A stretch of DNA of 64,000 nt from Flavobacteriales bacterium (GTDB lineage: Bacteria > Bacteroidota > Bacteroidia > UBA10329): NCBI GenBank assembly GCA_021739625.1, contig JAIPBJ010000009.1, positions 1-64,000 on the forward strand, written 5' to 3'. A program made the position numbers and the translations under genes. The first letter of the stretch is position 1. Each line of letters begins with the position of its first letter. The notes under the pieces were generated by a model, which had not been told where the DNA came from, ran no database searches, and saw only the letters and a program-made list of their open reading frames with translations. Below, one piece after another: positions 9,954 to 22,068 of this stretch.

Positions 9954-10688
9954 GTGCCAATGAGAACAGTGCTCTTCGTGTTCCTTCAGCTCTGTATGCT
10001 TGCCGCAGAGGCACAGCACTTCTCCAAAGGGAAACTGCTGTATGCCAACAGCCTCTCCACCGAAGAAAGCACCTCGGACTGGCGGATGGAAGGATTCGGG
10101 CAGGTCGGATTCAAGGATGGCTGGATGACCATGCAGTCCGCTGGCGAAAAGGGACATCACGTGTTCTGGTGTCCCGAGCAGTTCCCAGAGCGTTTCATAG
10201 CTGAATGGGAGGTGCAGAACCTCAACACCTCGGCAGGTCTGTGCATAGTCTTCTTTGCCGCCAAAGGACAGGACGGGGAGGATATTCATGCGGCAGCACT
10301 GCCAAAGCGGAGCGGAAGGTTCTCCGATTACACGAAAGGGGCCATCGACAATTATCACATATCGTATCACGCCAACGCCAAGAACGAACCTTTTCGTGAA
10401 GGTGCCAATCTGCGCAAGAACAGGGGCTTTCACAAGGTGCAATCGGGCGAAGTGGGCGTGCCCGCAGATTCAGAGGCCGTTCACACCGTGAAACTGGTCA
10501 AGCACAAGGGCAGAATAATCCTCTATGTGGATGCCCGCAAGGTGATCGACTGGGAAGATGACGGAGTGAAATGGGGAAAGATCCTTGAAGATGGCCGAAT
10601 CGGGTTCAGACAGATGAAATGGACACGGTTCGCCTATCGCAACTTCAAGGTGTGGGAATGTGAAACGAGCGCGCAGGACAACCAGTAG
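9954..10688 (+). CDS. DUF1961-like (YesU/concanavalin-like) protein
   Basis: HHVFWCPEQFPERFIAEWEVQNL...DNYHISYHANAKNEPFREGANLRKNRGFHKV...RIGFRQMKWTRFAYRNFKVWE. ATG alternative at 9960. Confidence 0.68.
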   Translation: MPMRTVLFVFLQLCMLAAEAQHFSKGKLLYANSLSTEESTSDWRMEGFGQVGFKDGWMTMQSAGEKGHHVFWCPEQFPERFIAEWEVQNLNTSAGLCIVFFAAKGQDGEDIHAAALPKRSGRFSDYTKGAIDNYHISYHANAKNEPFREGANLRKNRGFHKVQSGEVGVPADSEAVHTVKLVKHKGRIILYVDARKVIDWEDDGVKWGKILEDGRIGFRQMKWTRFAYRNFKVWECETSAQDNQ

Positions 10689-10726
10689 GGGGAGCACCTT
10701 CCGTTTGAAAAGGAGAAAGCCCCTCC

Positions 10727-12931
<2,205 letters not shown>

Positions 12932-13124
12932 TCATGTTCCTTGTTGGAGGCCCCGGCCCACGTGGTCTGATGTTGCAGATCTGGAACTTCCCGATGCCAT
13001 TCATCACCCGAAGGTGAATTGCTCGCACATAGACTCAAAGCGAATGCACGGGGTTTTGTTCGGTGGCTGTGGACATTTTCCGGGATGGCGGCCGTGCGGT
13101 CCGGTCCGATCGCTGTGGACCTGC

Positions 13125-13132
13125 TACATTTG
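13125..13132 (+). promoter_or_regulatory. Candidate Bacteroidota -7 element TACATTTG
   Basis: Matches TAnnTTTG upstream of 13185. Confidence 0.45.
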
Positions 13133-13184
13133 ACAGGACGGTCAGTTAAGGTATGTGCTCTTGGATTCCGCAACCTATAGAACC

Positions 13185-13550
13185 ATGACAACCACCCCCG
13201 AACATGATGCGCGCATCGCCAGCATGACCTTCGGGTCGGTGTATCCGCACTACGTGAACAAAGTGGAAAGCAAGGGCCGCACGAAGGAGGAACTGCATGA
13301 GGTGATCGCGTGGCTCACCGGCTTTGAAGTAGCGCAGCTTGGCAAGCTCGTAGAGGAGCAGGCCACGTTCGAGACCTTCTTCCGCAAGGCAAAGTTGAAC
13401 CCCAATGCACACCTCATCACCGGGACGATCTGCGGCTATCGCATAGAAGAGATTGAGAATCCGTTGACGCGACAGGTCCGCTACCTCGACAAGCTCGTGG
13501 ACGAACTGGCAAAGGGCCGGAAGATGGAGAAGATACTGCGGGGCGCGTAG
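13185..13550 (+). CDS. DUF2200 family protein
   Basis: MTFGSVYPHYVNKVESKGRTKEELHEVIAWLTGF...; 121 aa. Confidence 0.8.
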   Translation: MTTTPEHDARIASMTFGSVYPHYVNKVESKGRTKEELHEVIAWLTGFEVAQLGKLVEEQATFETFFRKAKLNPNAHLITGTICGYRIEEIENPLTRQVRYLDKLVDELAKGRKMEKILRGA

Positions 13551-13578
13551 CACGAGGGCCCCAAGCCTGCAGCCTCTA

Positions 13579-14922
13579 TTAAAGCAGTTCATTCGCCAGA
13601 TTGGCCAGCGCGCTCCGTTCACCCTTCTGCAGCGTCACGTGGGCGCACAGCGGGTTGCCCTTCACCTTCTCGATGAGATAGGACAGCCCGTTCGACTGCG
13701 TATCGAGATAAGGCGTATCGATCTGGAAAATATCGCCCGTGAACACGATCTTGGTGTTCTCGCCCGCCCGGGTGATGATGGTCTTGATCTCGTGGGGCGT
13801 CAGGTTCTGCGCCTCGTCAATGATGAAGAAGATGTTGCTCAGGCTCCGGCCCCTGATGTAGGCCAATGGCGTGATCAGCAGTTTCTCCTGCTCCACCATC
13901 TGCTGAATCTGCTTCACCTCCTTGCCCTTGTCTGGAAACTGGCTCTGGATGTATTTCAGATTGTCCCACAGCGGCTCCATGTAGGGGTTGATCTTACTCT
14001 TGATGTCGCCCGGCAGAAAACCGATGTCACGGTTGCTCAGCGGCACGATGGGCCGCGCAAGGTATATCTGCCAATAGTCGCGTTTCTGCTCCAACGCCCC
14101 CGCCAGTGCCAGCAGTGTCTTGCCCGTGCCCGCAACCCCTTGAAGCGTGACCAGCTTCACATTCGGATTCAGTATGGCATGTAGCGCGAACACCTGCTCG
14201 GCATTCAACGGCCTGATGCCGTACGCCTCCGTCTTCTCTATGCGTTCAAGCAGGCCCGTCTCACCGTTGTAGTGCACCAGGGCCGACTTCTTCCCATTCT
14301 TCAGAATGTAGTAATGGTTGTTCTGCGGATCCTTCAGCCCGATCCTCGAAGGTGCGCACGTCCCGTCCTGATACAGGTCGTTGATGATAGCGCTGTCGAT
14401 GCCCGCAATGCTGCTCTCTCCCTTATAGATCGAGTTCACATCCTTGATCTTGCCCGTCTCATAGTCCTCTGCCTGTAGGCTCAGGCTCTTGGCCTTCAGT
14501 CGCAGGTTGATGTCCTTGCTCACAAGGATCACCTTCCTGTCGGGATACTCACGCTGCACCTCCAATGCCGAATTGAGGATGCCGTGATCGGCCTTCACCT
14601 CTCCGAACACCCGGTTGGCATCCACCGCCTTACTGTCGATCGGGGCCGTCATCACCACCTTGAACGAACCTGAACCCGAACCTCCCAAGGGTATCCAGTG
14701 CTGCAGCGTGGTGCCCGATGCCAACTGGTCCACCATCCTGATGAACTCGCGGGCCGCGAAATTCTTCGTGTCGTTCCCCTTCTTGAAATTGTCCAACTCC
14801 TCCAGCACTGTGATCGGGATCACCACGTCATGCTCAGCGAAATGGTGGATCGAATTGTGGTCGTAGATGATAACTGAGGTGTCAAGCACAAAGATCTTGC
14901 GCGCTTCCTTCTTCTTGGCCAT
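13579..14922 (-). CDS. PIN domain - PhoH-type ATPase fusion
   Basis: N-terminal PIN (KIFVLDTSVIIYDH), C-terminal PhoH P-loop GVAGTGKT and FFIIDEAQNLTPHE. Start trimmed to MAKKKEARK. Confidence 0.92.
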   Translation of the reverse strand: MAKKKEARKIFVLDTSVIIYDHNSIHHFAEHDVVIPITVLEELDNFKKGNDTKNFAAREFIRMVDQLASGTTLQHWIPLGGSGSGSFKVVMTAPIDSKAVDANRVFGEVKADHGILNSALEVQREYPDRKVILVSKDINLRLKAKSLSLQAEDYETGKIKDVNSIYKGESSIAGIDSAIINDLYQDGTCAPSRIGLKDPQNNHYYILKNGKKSALVHYNGETGLLERIEKTEAYGIRPLNAEQVFALHAILNPNVKLVTLQGVAGTGKTLLALAGALEQKRDYWQIYLARPIVPLSNRDIGFLPGDIKSKINPYMEPLWDNLKYIQSQFPDKGKEVKQIQQMVEQEKLLITPLAYIRGRSLSNIFFIIDEAQNLTPHEIKTIITRAGENTKIVFTGDIFQIDTPYLDTQSNGLSYLIEKVKGNPLCAHVTLQKGERSALANLANELL

Positions 14923-15017
14923 TAGGGTGCTTTGGAATCGGAAAGTTACAGGCACGCGCCCCGTCACAGATGCCGCAAGTCCACACTGACAAGGGAATTA
15001 TCCACAGGGGTATAAAC

Positions 15018-15053
15018 AGCAAGCCCCCGGCCGATAAGGACCGGGGGCTTGCT
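15018..15053 (-). terminator. Stem-loop terminator downstream of sdhB
   Basis: agcaagcccccgg-N10-ccgggggcttgct, 13-bp perfect stem 20 nt past the sdhB stop. Confidence 0.75.
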
Positions 15054-15072
15054 ATAAAGTCGTGTCCCTGTA

Positions 15073-15837
15073 TTACTTCTCGCTCATCAGGGCTGCGCTC
15101 AGATACTCGCGGTTCAGCCTCGCAATGTTCTGCAACGAGATGCCTTTGGGGCATTCCACCTCGCAGGCACCGGTATTGGTACAGTTGCCGAAACCCTCCA
15201 CATCCATCTGTTGCACCATGTTCAGCACGCGCTCCTCGGCCTCGATGCGGCCCTGAGGAAGCAATGCCAACTGACTCACCTTGGCCGATACGAACAGCAT
15301 GGCCGATGCATTCTTGCACGTGGCCACGCAGGCACCGCAACCGATGCACATGGCGGCCGAGAATGCCGCGTCTGCGTCCTTCTTGTTCACTGGAAGGCAG
15401 TTTGCATCCTGGGCCGCGCCCGTGTTGACACTGATGTAACCGCCCGCCTGAATGATCCGGTCAAATGCACTGCGGTCCACCACCAGATCCTTGATCACTG
15501 GGAATGCCTCGGCCCTCCACGGCTCGATATAGATGGTGTCTCCGTCATTGAAGGAGCGCATGTGAAGCTGACAGGTGGTGATGCCCGTCTGCGGGCCATG
15601 TGCGCGCCCATTGATGTAGAGCGAACACATGCCACAGATGCCCTCGCGGCAATCATGGTCGAAGGCCACTGGCTCCTCTCCCTTCATCACCAGTTGCTCG
15701 TTCAGCACGTCCAGCATCTCCAGAAAGGACATGTCGGGCGACACGTCCGTCACCGGATAGTCCACCAGTTTTCCTGCATCCTTGGGGCCTTTCTGCCTCC
15801 AGATCTTCAATGTGAGTTTCATTCCGTGATCTGCCAT
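15073..15837 (-). CDS. sdhB: Succinate dehydrogenase/fumarate reductase iron-sulfur subunit
   Basis: [52 protein letters not shown]. Confidence 0.95.
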   Translation of the reverse strand: MADHGMKLTLKIWRQKGPKDAGKLVDYPVTDVSPDMSFLEMLDVLNEQLVMKGEEPVAFDHDCREGICGMCSLYINGRAHGPQTGITTCQLHMRSFNDGDTIYIEPWRAEAFPVIKDLVVDRSAFDRIIQAGGYISVNTGAAQDANCLPVNKKDADAAFSAAMCIGCGACVATCKNASAMLFVSAKVSQLALLPQGRIEAEERVLNMVQQMDVEGFGNCTNTGACEVECPKGISLQNIARLNREYLSAALMSEK

Positions 15838-15858
15838 GATTTTCAGTCTTTTCTCCGA

Positions 15859-17862
15859 TTACTTGTAAGAACGTTGAACCACCTTGATGTTCTCATACAC
15901 CAGCTCCTCCTTGTGCAGGACGGCCTTGCCGGGGTCACCTGCGAATTCCCACGCGGACACGAACGCCATGCCCACGTCATCGCGCTTCGCCTCGCCCTCC
16001 TCGGTCTGGTGCTCCTCGCGGAAGTGACCTCCACATGATTCCTCGCGGCTCAGTGCGTCAAGGCACATCAGCTCGGCCAGTTCCAGAAAATCTGCCACAC
16101 GGCATGCCTTCTCCAGTTCAGGGTTGAAATCGCTTTCCGATCCCGGAACACGCACATCCTTCCAGAATTCCTCGCGGATCGCCCGAATCTCACCGACCGC
16201 CTCGGTCAGTCCCTTGGCATTGCGCGCCATTCCACACTTGTCCCACATCACTTTGCCAAGGCGCTTGTGAAAATGGTCCACCGTCCTCGTTCCCTTGTTG
16301 TTCACAAAGAAGCTGATGCGGTCCTTCACCGCCTTCTCGGCCTCATCGAACTCTGGTGTGTCGGTCGGGATCTTCCCGGTGCGGATGTCGTTAGCAAGAT
16401 AGTTGCCGATGGTATAGGGAATCACGAAATATCCGTCTGCCAGGCCCTGCATCAGTGCCGATGCCCCCAACCGGTTGGCTCCGTGATCACTGAAATTGGC
16501 CTCGCCCAAAGCATATAGCCCCGGAACCGTGGTCATCAGCTCATAATCGACCCACAGTCCGCCCATGGTATAGTGTACCGCAGGATAGATCTTCATGGGG
16601 ACCTCATAAGGGTTCTCGCCTGTGATCTGCTGGTACATGTCGAACAGGTTGCCATACTTCTCCTTCACCACCTCCTTGCCCATGGCGATGATGGTGGCAC
16701 TGTCGGCATTCACCAGGTTCCGCTTGTTGGCCTCAATGTGGCCATAGCGCTCAAATGCGGCAGCATAGTCCAAGAACACCGCCTCGCCAGTTGCATTCAC
16801 CCCATGGCCCGCATCACAGCGCTCTTTGGCCGCACGGCTCGCCACATCTCTCGGAACAAGGTTGCCGAAAGCAGGATAGCGCCTTTCCAGATAATAGTCG
16901 CGGTCGGCCTCTGCCAGCTCTGTGGCCTTCTTCTTCCCTTGCTGTATCGCCTTGGCATCTTCCAACTTGGCCGGCACCCATATCCGTCCGTCATTCCTCA
17001 GCGACTCTGACATCAGCGTCAGTTTGCTCTGATGGTCACCCGATACCGGTATGCACGTAGGGTGTATCTGCGTGTAGCATGGGTTGCCGAAATATGCTCC
17101 ACGCTTATGTGCCTTCCAGGCAGCACTCACGTTGCAGCCCATGGCGTTGGTGCTCAGAAAGAACACGTTGCCATAGCCTCCGGTACACAGCAGCACCGCA
17201 TGGCCACCGTGACGCTCGATCTTGCCCGTCACCAGATTGCGAACGATGACGCCCCGGGTCTTTCCGTTCACGTTCACCACATCCATCATCTCATGCCGGT
17301 TGTACATCTTCACCGATCCCTTCGATATCTCTTTCGAAAGGGCCGAGTAGGCTCCCAACAAGAGTTGCTGCCCTGTTTGACCCGCAGCATAGAACGTTCG
17401 CTGCACCTGTGTTCCACCGAACGAACGGTTGTCCAATAGTCCACCGTACTCACGCGCAAATGGAACACCCTGCGCCACACACTGGTCAATGATGGCCGCA
17501 GACACCTCTGCCAAACGGTGTACGTTGGCCTCGCGGGCACGGTAGTCTCCGCCCTTTATAGTGTCGTAGAACAGGCGGTAGGTGCTGTCGCCATCGTTCT
17601 TATAGTTCTTGGCCGCGTTGATACCGCCCTGCGCTGCAATGGAGTGCGCCCTGCGCGGACTGTCCTGAAAGCAGAAGCACTTCACGGCATAGCCCATCTC
17701 TGCCAACGATGCGGCTGCAGATGCCCCGGCAAGGCCCGACCCGATCACTATCACGTCAATGCTCCGCTTGTTCGATGGGTTGACCAACAGCGCGTGGTCC
17801 TTGTAGTCGGTCCACTTCTTATCGACCGGCCCTACTGGTATCTTGGAATTCAATGCACACAT
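15859..17862 (-). CDS. sdhA: Succinate dehydrogenase/fumarate reductase flavoprotein subunit
   Basis: [25 protein letters not shown] motif, [15 protein letters not shown], 667 aa. Confidence 0.96.
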   Translation of the reverse strand: MCALNSKIPVGPVDKKWTDYKDHALLVNPSNKRSIDVIVIGSGLAGASAAASLAEMGYAVKCFCFQDSPRRAHSIAAQGGINAAKNYKNDGDSTYRLFYDTIKGGDYRAREANVHRLAEVSAAIIDQCVAQGVPFAREYGGLLDNRSFGGTQVQRTFYAAGQTGQQLLLGAYSALSKEISKGSVKMYNRHEMMDVVNVNGKTRGVIVRNLVTGKIERHGGHAVLLCTGGYGNVFFLSTNAMGCNVSAAWKAHKRGAYFGNPCYTQIHPTCIPVSGDHQSKLTLMSESLRNDGRIWVPAKLEDAKAIQQGKKKATELAEADRDYYLERRYPAFGNLVPRDVASRAAKERCDAGHGVNATGEAVFLDYAAAFERYGHIEANKRNLVNADSATIIAMGKEVVKEKYGNLFDMYQQITGENPYEVPMKIYPAVHYTMGGLWVDYELMTTVPGLYALGEANFSDHGANRLGASALMQGLADGYFVIPYTIGNYLANDIRTGKIPTDTPEFDEAEKAVKDRISFFVNNKGTRTVDHFHKRLGKVMWDKCGMARNAKGLTEAVGEIRAIREEFWKDVRVPGSESDFNPELEKACRVADFLELAELMCLDALSREESCGGHFREEHQTEEGEAKRDDVGMAFVSAWEFAGDPGKAVLHKEELVYENIKVVQRSYK

Positions 17863-17883
17863 GTCGCTTGATTTTATCCTTGG

Positions 17884-18552
17884 TTACTGTGCCAGAAAGT
17901 GATACACCGCCACGATTACGAATCCCAGTGGCACCACGATGGCATAGATGTTAGACAGTTTCTTGATGATGGGCGTATAGCGCCTGTGGTTGAACCCCAC
18001 CGACTGGAAGGCCGACTGGAACCCGTGCATCAGGTGCAGACCCAGGAACACGAAGGCCAGAACATAAAGACCCACACGGATCGGGTCCTGAAACTTGTGA
18101 TGCAGCTCCTCCCAGTAGCGGAACCGGTCTGTGCCCTCCACAAGACCGCTCATATCTCCTTGCATATACTTCACATTCAGCTCTGGGAACCAGAAATCAT
18201 AGAAGTGAAGACCCAGGAACAGCAGCACCATCACTCCGGTGATGATCATGTTGCGGCTCATCCACGTGCTGCTGGCCGCTGCGTTGCTGAACGCATACTT
18301 CACTGGGCGCGAGCTGCGGTTCTTCAGTTCCAATATGAATCCCAGCACAAGGTGAAACACCACTCCGAAGGCAAGCACAGGCTGCATCACGAACTGTATG
18401 AGCCAGAACGTGCCCATGAAATGCGAAGCACTGTCAAAGGCCGCAGGGCAGCACACCGAAAGCAGATTGATGCTCACGTGCAGCAGGAGAAATGAAAGCA
18501 GGAAGAACCCCGAAAGGGCCATGGCTACCTTTCTGACGATGGAAACCGACAT
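17884..18552 (-). CDS. sdhC: Succinate dehydrogenase cytochrome b subunit
   Basis: Five-TM cytochrome b; adjacent to sdhAB. Confidence 0.92.
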   Translation of the reverse strand: MSVSIVRKVAMALSGFFLLSFLLLHVSINLLSVCCPAAFDSASHFMGTFWLIQFVMQPVLAFGVVFHLVLGFILELKNRSSRPVKYAFSNAAASSTWMSRNMIITGVMVLLFLGLHFYDFWFPELNVKYMQGDMSGLVEGTDRFRYWEELHHKFQDPIRVGLYVLAFVFLGLHLMHGFQSAFQSVGFNHRRYTPIIKKLSNIYAIVVPLGFVIVAVYHFLAQ

Positions 18553-18600
18553 CGGAAAATTGTTTTTGTTAGGAACGCCAAGACCTCAGCATTCGGGGCG

Positions 18601-18608
18601 CAAATGTA
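18601..18608 (-). promoter_or_regulatory. Candidate -7 element TACATTTG (sdhC)
   Basis: caaatgta on + strand, 49 nt upstream of the sdhC start. Confidence 0.5.
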
Positions 18609-18792
18609 ACATGGGGGTCTAAAACAGTCAAGGTAGCAATTGGACATCTATCTAATTTAGAACGTTTCTGTATTTCTCTCCCTGAATCCGCAGCTCAGAC
18701 CGCTTGCCGAGCGGGAATCTCACTGCCCATCAGGGCCTGTGTCCTCAGATGCTAAATGACGCGTCAGCGGTCAGCTGCCCCAAAATCTGTTA

Positions 18793-20487
18793 ATGGCAGG
18801 CAGTGGTCTGCCCGCCCGTCTAATTTTGCCTCTCTTGGGAGAAAGAACACTCAGACCTATCATCGTCATCATGTCCGTGGCCCTCATAGGGCTGGTGGGC
18901 ATACAGCTGTATTGGATAAACAGCGCAGTCAAACTGCGCGAGCAGCGTTTTCACAATGCGGTCAACGAGGCCCTCAACGGGGTCGTCTATCAATATGACA
19001 AGCTGATGACGGCCGACCGCCTCTCCATGCAGATGGACTTTGAGCAGCGCAGAAGGCGGATCCTCATGCAGATGGACTCCATCAACCGGGCCATCAGCGC
19101 CACACAGTCGGGCCCTACCCATCAGGAGCGCTTCAAGCTGGACGGCAACAACCTATGGAAGGACTACGACCCCGACCTGCAAATTGATGTTTACGAGGAA
19201 TTTCTGGTCGATTCAGGTGGACAACTGGTCAAGCGCAGCCGTCAAAGGCAGTTCAGGGCTCCCGTTTTCGCACCGTTGAGACCGCCTCACGACCTGGAAC
19301 AGAAGGACCGGTCGGCCTGGACCACCGACAGCCTGAACCACGCCAATCAGGTGAACATGCAATGGATAGAGAGGCGTGCCGAGATGGTCAATGAAATCTT
19401 TGAGGAACTGGTGAATGCCGACCTCTATACCGAGCAGCACGACCTGGACCCCGACATGCTCGACTCACTTCTGCAGCAACAGTTCGCTGACAAGGGCATA
19501 GGTGCCAGCTACGTCTTCGGCATCTTCGACCCCTTCATGAATCCTTTCCATTCAGATGCCACCGCAAATGACTTGGATGGGCTGTTGGCCTCGCAGCACC
19601 GTGTCAACGTCACCCCGGGCAACGTTTTCACTCCTCCTATGTATCTCTCGGTGTTCTTTCCCGATGAAGGACGCTACCTGCTCCGCACGATGTGGGTGCT
19701 GCTCATCGGTTCGGCACTGCTCATCCTGGTCATCATCTTCTCGTTCTGGTTCACCGTCTCCACCATCTACAGACAGAAACAGGTGTCGGAGATCAAGAAC
19801 GACTTCATCAACAACATGACCCACGAACTGAAAACACCCATCAGCACCATTTCGCTCGCCTGTCAGGCACTGGCAGACCCCGACATCAAAGGAAGGCCGG
19901 GCATAGTGGACAACTACATTCGCGTGATCGGTGATGAGAACAAGCGGTTGGCGATGGTGGTGGAGAACGTGCTGCGCACCGCGGTGATGGACAAGGGCGA
20001 ACTGAAGCTGAAAATCCAAGAGCTGGACATCCACGCCATCATCACCCACGTGAGCGACACCATGCGCCTTCAACTGGAGCAGAAGGGGGGCGAAATAACC
20101 CTGCATCTGGATGCCCGGGACCCTGTGGTCGAGGCCGATCAGGTGCATCTGACCAACGTGGTCTTCAACCTCATCGACAATGCATTGAAATACACCGAGA
20201 ACATCCCTCTGATAAAGGTCGGGACGCGTACCACAGAGAACGGGGTGATCCTGTTTGTGGAGGACAACGGGATCGGCATCAGCAAGGAGAACCAGAACCG
20301 TATCTTCGAGAAACTCTACCGTGTGCCCACCGGCAATGTCCATAATGTGAAAGGATTCGGGCTGGGCCTGAGCTACGTGCAGGCCATTGTGGAGAAACAC
20401 CATGGCTGGGTCACTGTGAAGAGCGAACTGGGCAAAGGCAGCAGATTTGAGATCTTTGTACCCCATGATTATTCAAGGGACGAGTGA
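18793..20487 (+). CDS. Sensor histidine kinase (true start probably downstream of 18830)
   Basis: Two TMs, MTHELKTPISTISL H-box, NLIDNALKYT, GFGLGLSYV. A TAATTTTG -7-like element sits inside the ORF at 18821. Confidence 0.92.
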   Translation: MAGSGLPARLILPLLGERTLRPIIVIMSVALIGLVGIQLYWINSAVKLREQRFHNAVNEALNGVVYQYDKLMTADRLSMQMDFEQRRRRILMQMDSINRAISATQSGPTHQERFKLDGNNLWKDYDPDLQIDVYEEFLVDSGGQLVKRSRQRQFRAPVFAPLRPPHDLEQKDRSAWTTDSLNHANQVNMQWIERRAEMVNEIFEELVNADLYTEQHDLDPDMLDSLLQQQFADKGIGASYVFGIFDPFMNPFHSDATANDLDGLLASQHRVNVTPGNVFTPPMYLSVFFPDEGRYLLRTMWVLLIGSALLILVIIFSFWFTVSTIYRQKQVSEIKNDFINNMTHELKTPISTISLACQALADPDIKGRPGIVDNYIRVIGDENKRLAMVVENVLRTAVMDKGELKLKIQELDIHAIITHVSDTMRLQLEQKGGEITLHLDARDPVVEADQVHLTNVVFNLIDNALKYTENIPLIKVGTRTTENGVILFVEDNGIGISKENQNRIFEKLYRVPTGNVHNVKGFGLGLSYVQAIVEKHHGWVTVKSELGKGSRFEIFVPHDYSRDE

Positions 20488-20511
20488 AGAATAGACCACA
20501 GACAATAGACG

Positions 20512-20549
20512 ATAGACCATAGCAGGATGTCTCCGATGCTGTGGTCTAT
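20512..20549. repeat. Hairpin between histidine kinase and response regulator genes
   Basis: atagaccatagca / tgctgtggtctat (13 bp with one G.U), within a low-complexity 'agacaatagac / atagaccat' tract. Confidence 0.6.
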
Positions 20550-20580
20550 GGATTGAAGACCATTGACCAATCAAACAACC

Positions 20581-21282
20581 ATGAGCGACAAGACAATGAA
20601 AGTACTGCTGGCAGAAGACGACCCGAACCTCGGCACGTTGCTGCGCGAGTATCTGGAAGCCAAAGGCTTTGACACCACGTTGGCCATCAATGGAAAGCAG
20701 GGCTATGAACGGTTCAGGCAGGGCGGATTCGACATCTGCATACTCGATGTGATGATGCCCGTGAAGGACGGATTCACCATGGCCGAGGAGATCCGCCAGA
20801 CCGACAAGGAGATTCCCATCATCTTCCTCACGGCCAAGAGCATGAAGGACGACAAGCTGCGTGGTTTCGAGATGGGGGCCGATGATTACATCACCAAGCC
20901 CTTCAGTATGGATGAGCTGCTGATGCGCATGCAGGCCATCTTGCGCAGAACACAGCCCGACAGCGACCGTCCGCAGAAGAAGCAGGCCATCACCGTAGGC
21001 GAGTTCCTATTCGACTATGACCGTCAGGCGCTGACACACAGGGGCGTGGAGCGCAAACTGACCACCAAGGAGAGCGAGCTGCTTTTCATGCTCTGCGCCA
21101 ACCGCTATGACGTGCTTGACCGCAATTACGCCCTCAATAAGATCTGGGGCGATGACAACTATTTCAACTCACGCAGCATGGACGTTTACATCGCCAAACT
21201 GCGCAAATACCTGAGCGAAGACCCCGAAGTGGAGCTCGTGAACGTGCATGGCAAGGGATTCAAGCTGCTGGCGAAGGGTTAG
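20581..21282 (+). CDS. OmpR-family response regulator
   Basis: Receiver (LLAEDDPNLG, DICILDVMMPVKDG, FLTAKS) plus winged-helix C-terminus. Confidence 0.94.
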   Translation: MSDKTMKVLLAEDDPNLGTLLREYLEAKGFDTTLAINGKQGYERFRQGGFDICILDVMMPVKDGFTMAEEIRQTDKEIPIIFLTAKSMKDDKLRGFEMGADDYITKPFSMDELLMRMQAILRRTQPDSDRPQKKQAITVGEFLFDYDRQALTHRGVERKLTTKESELLFMLCANRYDVLDRNYALNKIWGDDNYFNSRSMDVYIAKLRKYLSEDPEVELVNVHGKGFKLLAKG

Positions 21283-21977
21283 GACCGTTCCAGTAGTGCT
21301 CCAAGCATAGATTCGAAGATAATCCTGCCATCCGTATTGCCCAATTCAAGGTCGGACGCGCGCTCTGGGTGAGGCATCATTCCGAAAACATTCCTGCCCT
21401 TGTTGCACACACCTGCAATGTGGCCAGTGGCCCCGTTCGGGTTGGCCGCATCGTCCAATTTGCCGGTAGGGTCGCAGTAGCGGAAAAGCACTTGGTCGTT
21501 AGACTGCATCTCTGCCAATGTGGAGGAGTCTGCATAGAAACGGCCCTCTCCGTGTGCAATTGGAATGGTGAGCACCTGCCCCGGCTCGATGGCCGAGGTG
21601 ATGAGCGACCTGGAAGTCTCGCAACGGATGTTCACATTGCGGCAGATGAACTTCTGCGTGCCGTTGTGCAACAGCGCCCCTGGCACAAGACCTGCCTCGC
21701 AAAGCACCTGAAAGCCATTGCACACCCCGAAAACATAGCCGCCACGGTCGGCATGGGCGATCACCTCGGTCATGATGGGCGAGAAACGTGCAATGGCCCC
21801 CGACCGCAGATAGTCGCCAAAGGAGAACCCGCCTGGCAGCACCACCATGTCGCAGCCTTGCAGGTCGTGGTCCTTGTGCCACAGTTCCACCACTTCCTGT
21901 CCCATGATGTTGCGCAGCACATAGATCATGTCGTGGTCGCAGTTGGAGCCTGGAAAAATCACCACACCGAATTTCAT
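21279..21977 (-). CDS. purQ: Phosphoribosylformylglycinamidine synthase subunit PurQ
   Basis: MKFGVVIFPGSNCDHD...VLPGGFSFGDYLRSGAIARFSP...GVCNGFQVLCEAGLVPGALLHN. Confidence 0.95.
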   Translation of the reverse strand: MKFGVVIFPGSNCDHDMIYVLRNIMGQEVVELWHKDHDLQGCDMVVLPGGFSFGDYLRSGAIARFSPIMTEVIAHADRGGYVFGVCNGFQVLCEAGLVPGALLHNGTQKFICRNVNIRCETSRSLITSAIEPGQVLTIPIAHGEGRFYADSSTLAEMQSNDQVLFRYCDPTGKLDDAANPNGATGHIAGVCNKGRNVFGMMPHPERASDLELGNTDGRIIFESMLGALLERS

Positions 21978-21994
21978 AGCCGTTTTCTTTCCTG

Positions 21995-22002
21995 CAAAAA
22001 TA
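21995..22002 (-). promoter_or_regulatory. Candidate -7 element TATTTTTG (purQ)
   Basis: caaaaata on + strand, 18 nt upstream of the start. Confidence 0.45.
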
Positions 22003-22039
22003 GGGCTTGACAAAAGGGAAGAACTAAGGAATGACGGGG

Positions 22040-22047
22040 TATTTTTG
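22040..22047 (+). promoter_or_regulatory. Candidate -7 element TATTTTTG (GH1)
   Basis: 22 nt upstream of ATG 22069. Confidence 0.5.
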
Positions 22048-22068
22048 ACGGATTCTCAACAGACAGCG

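Noticed and set aside
19552-20466. 304-aa minus-strand ORF
   Set aside because: Antisense to the histidine kinase catalytic domain.
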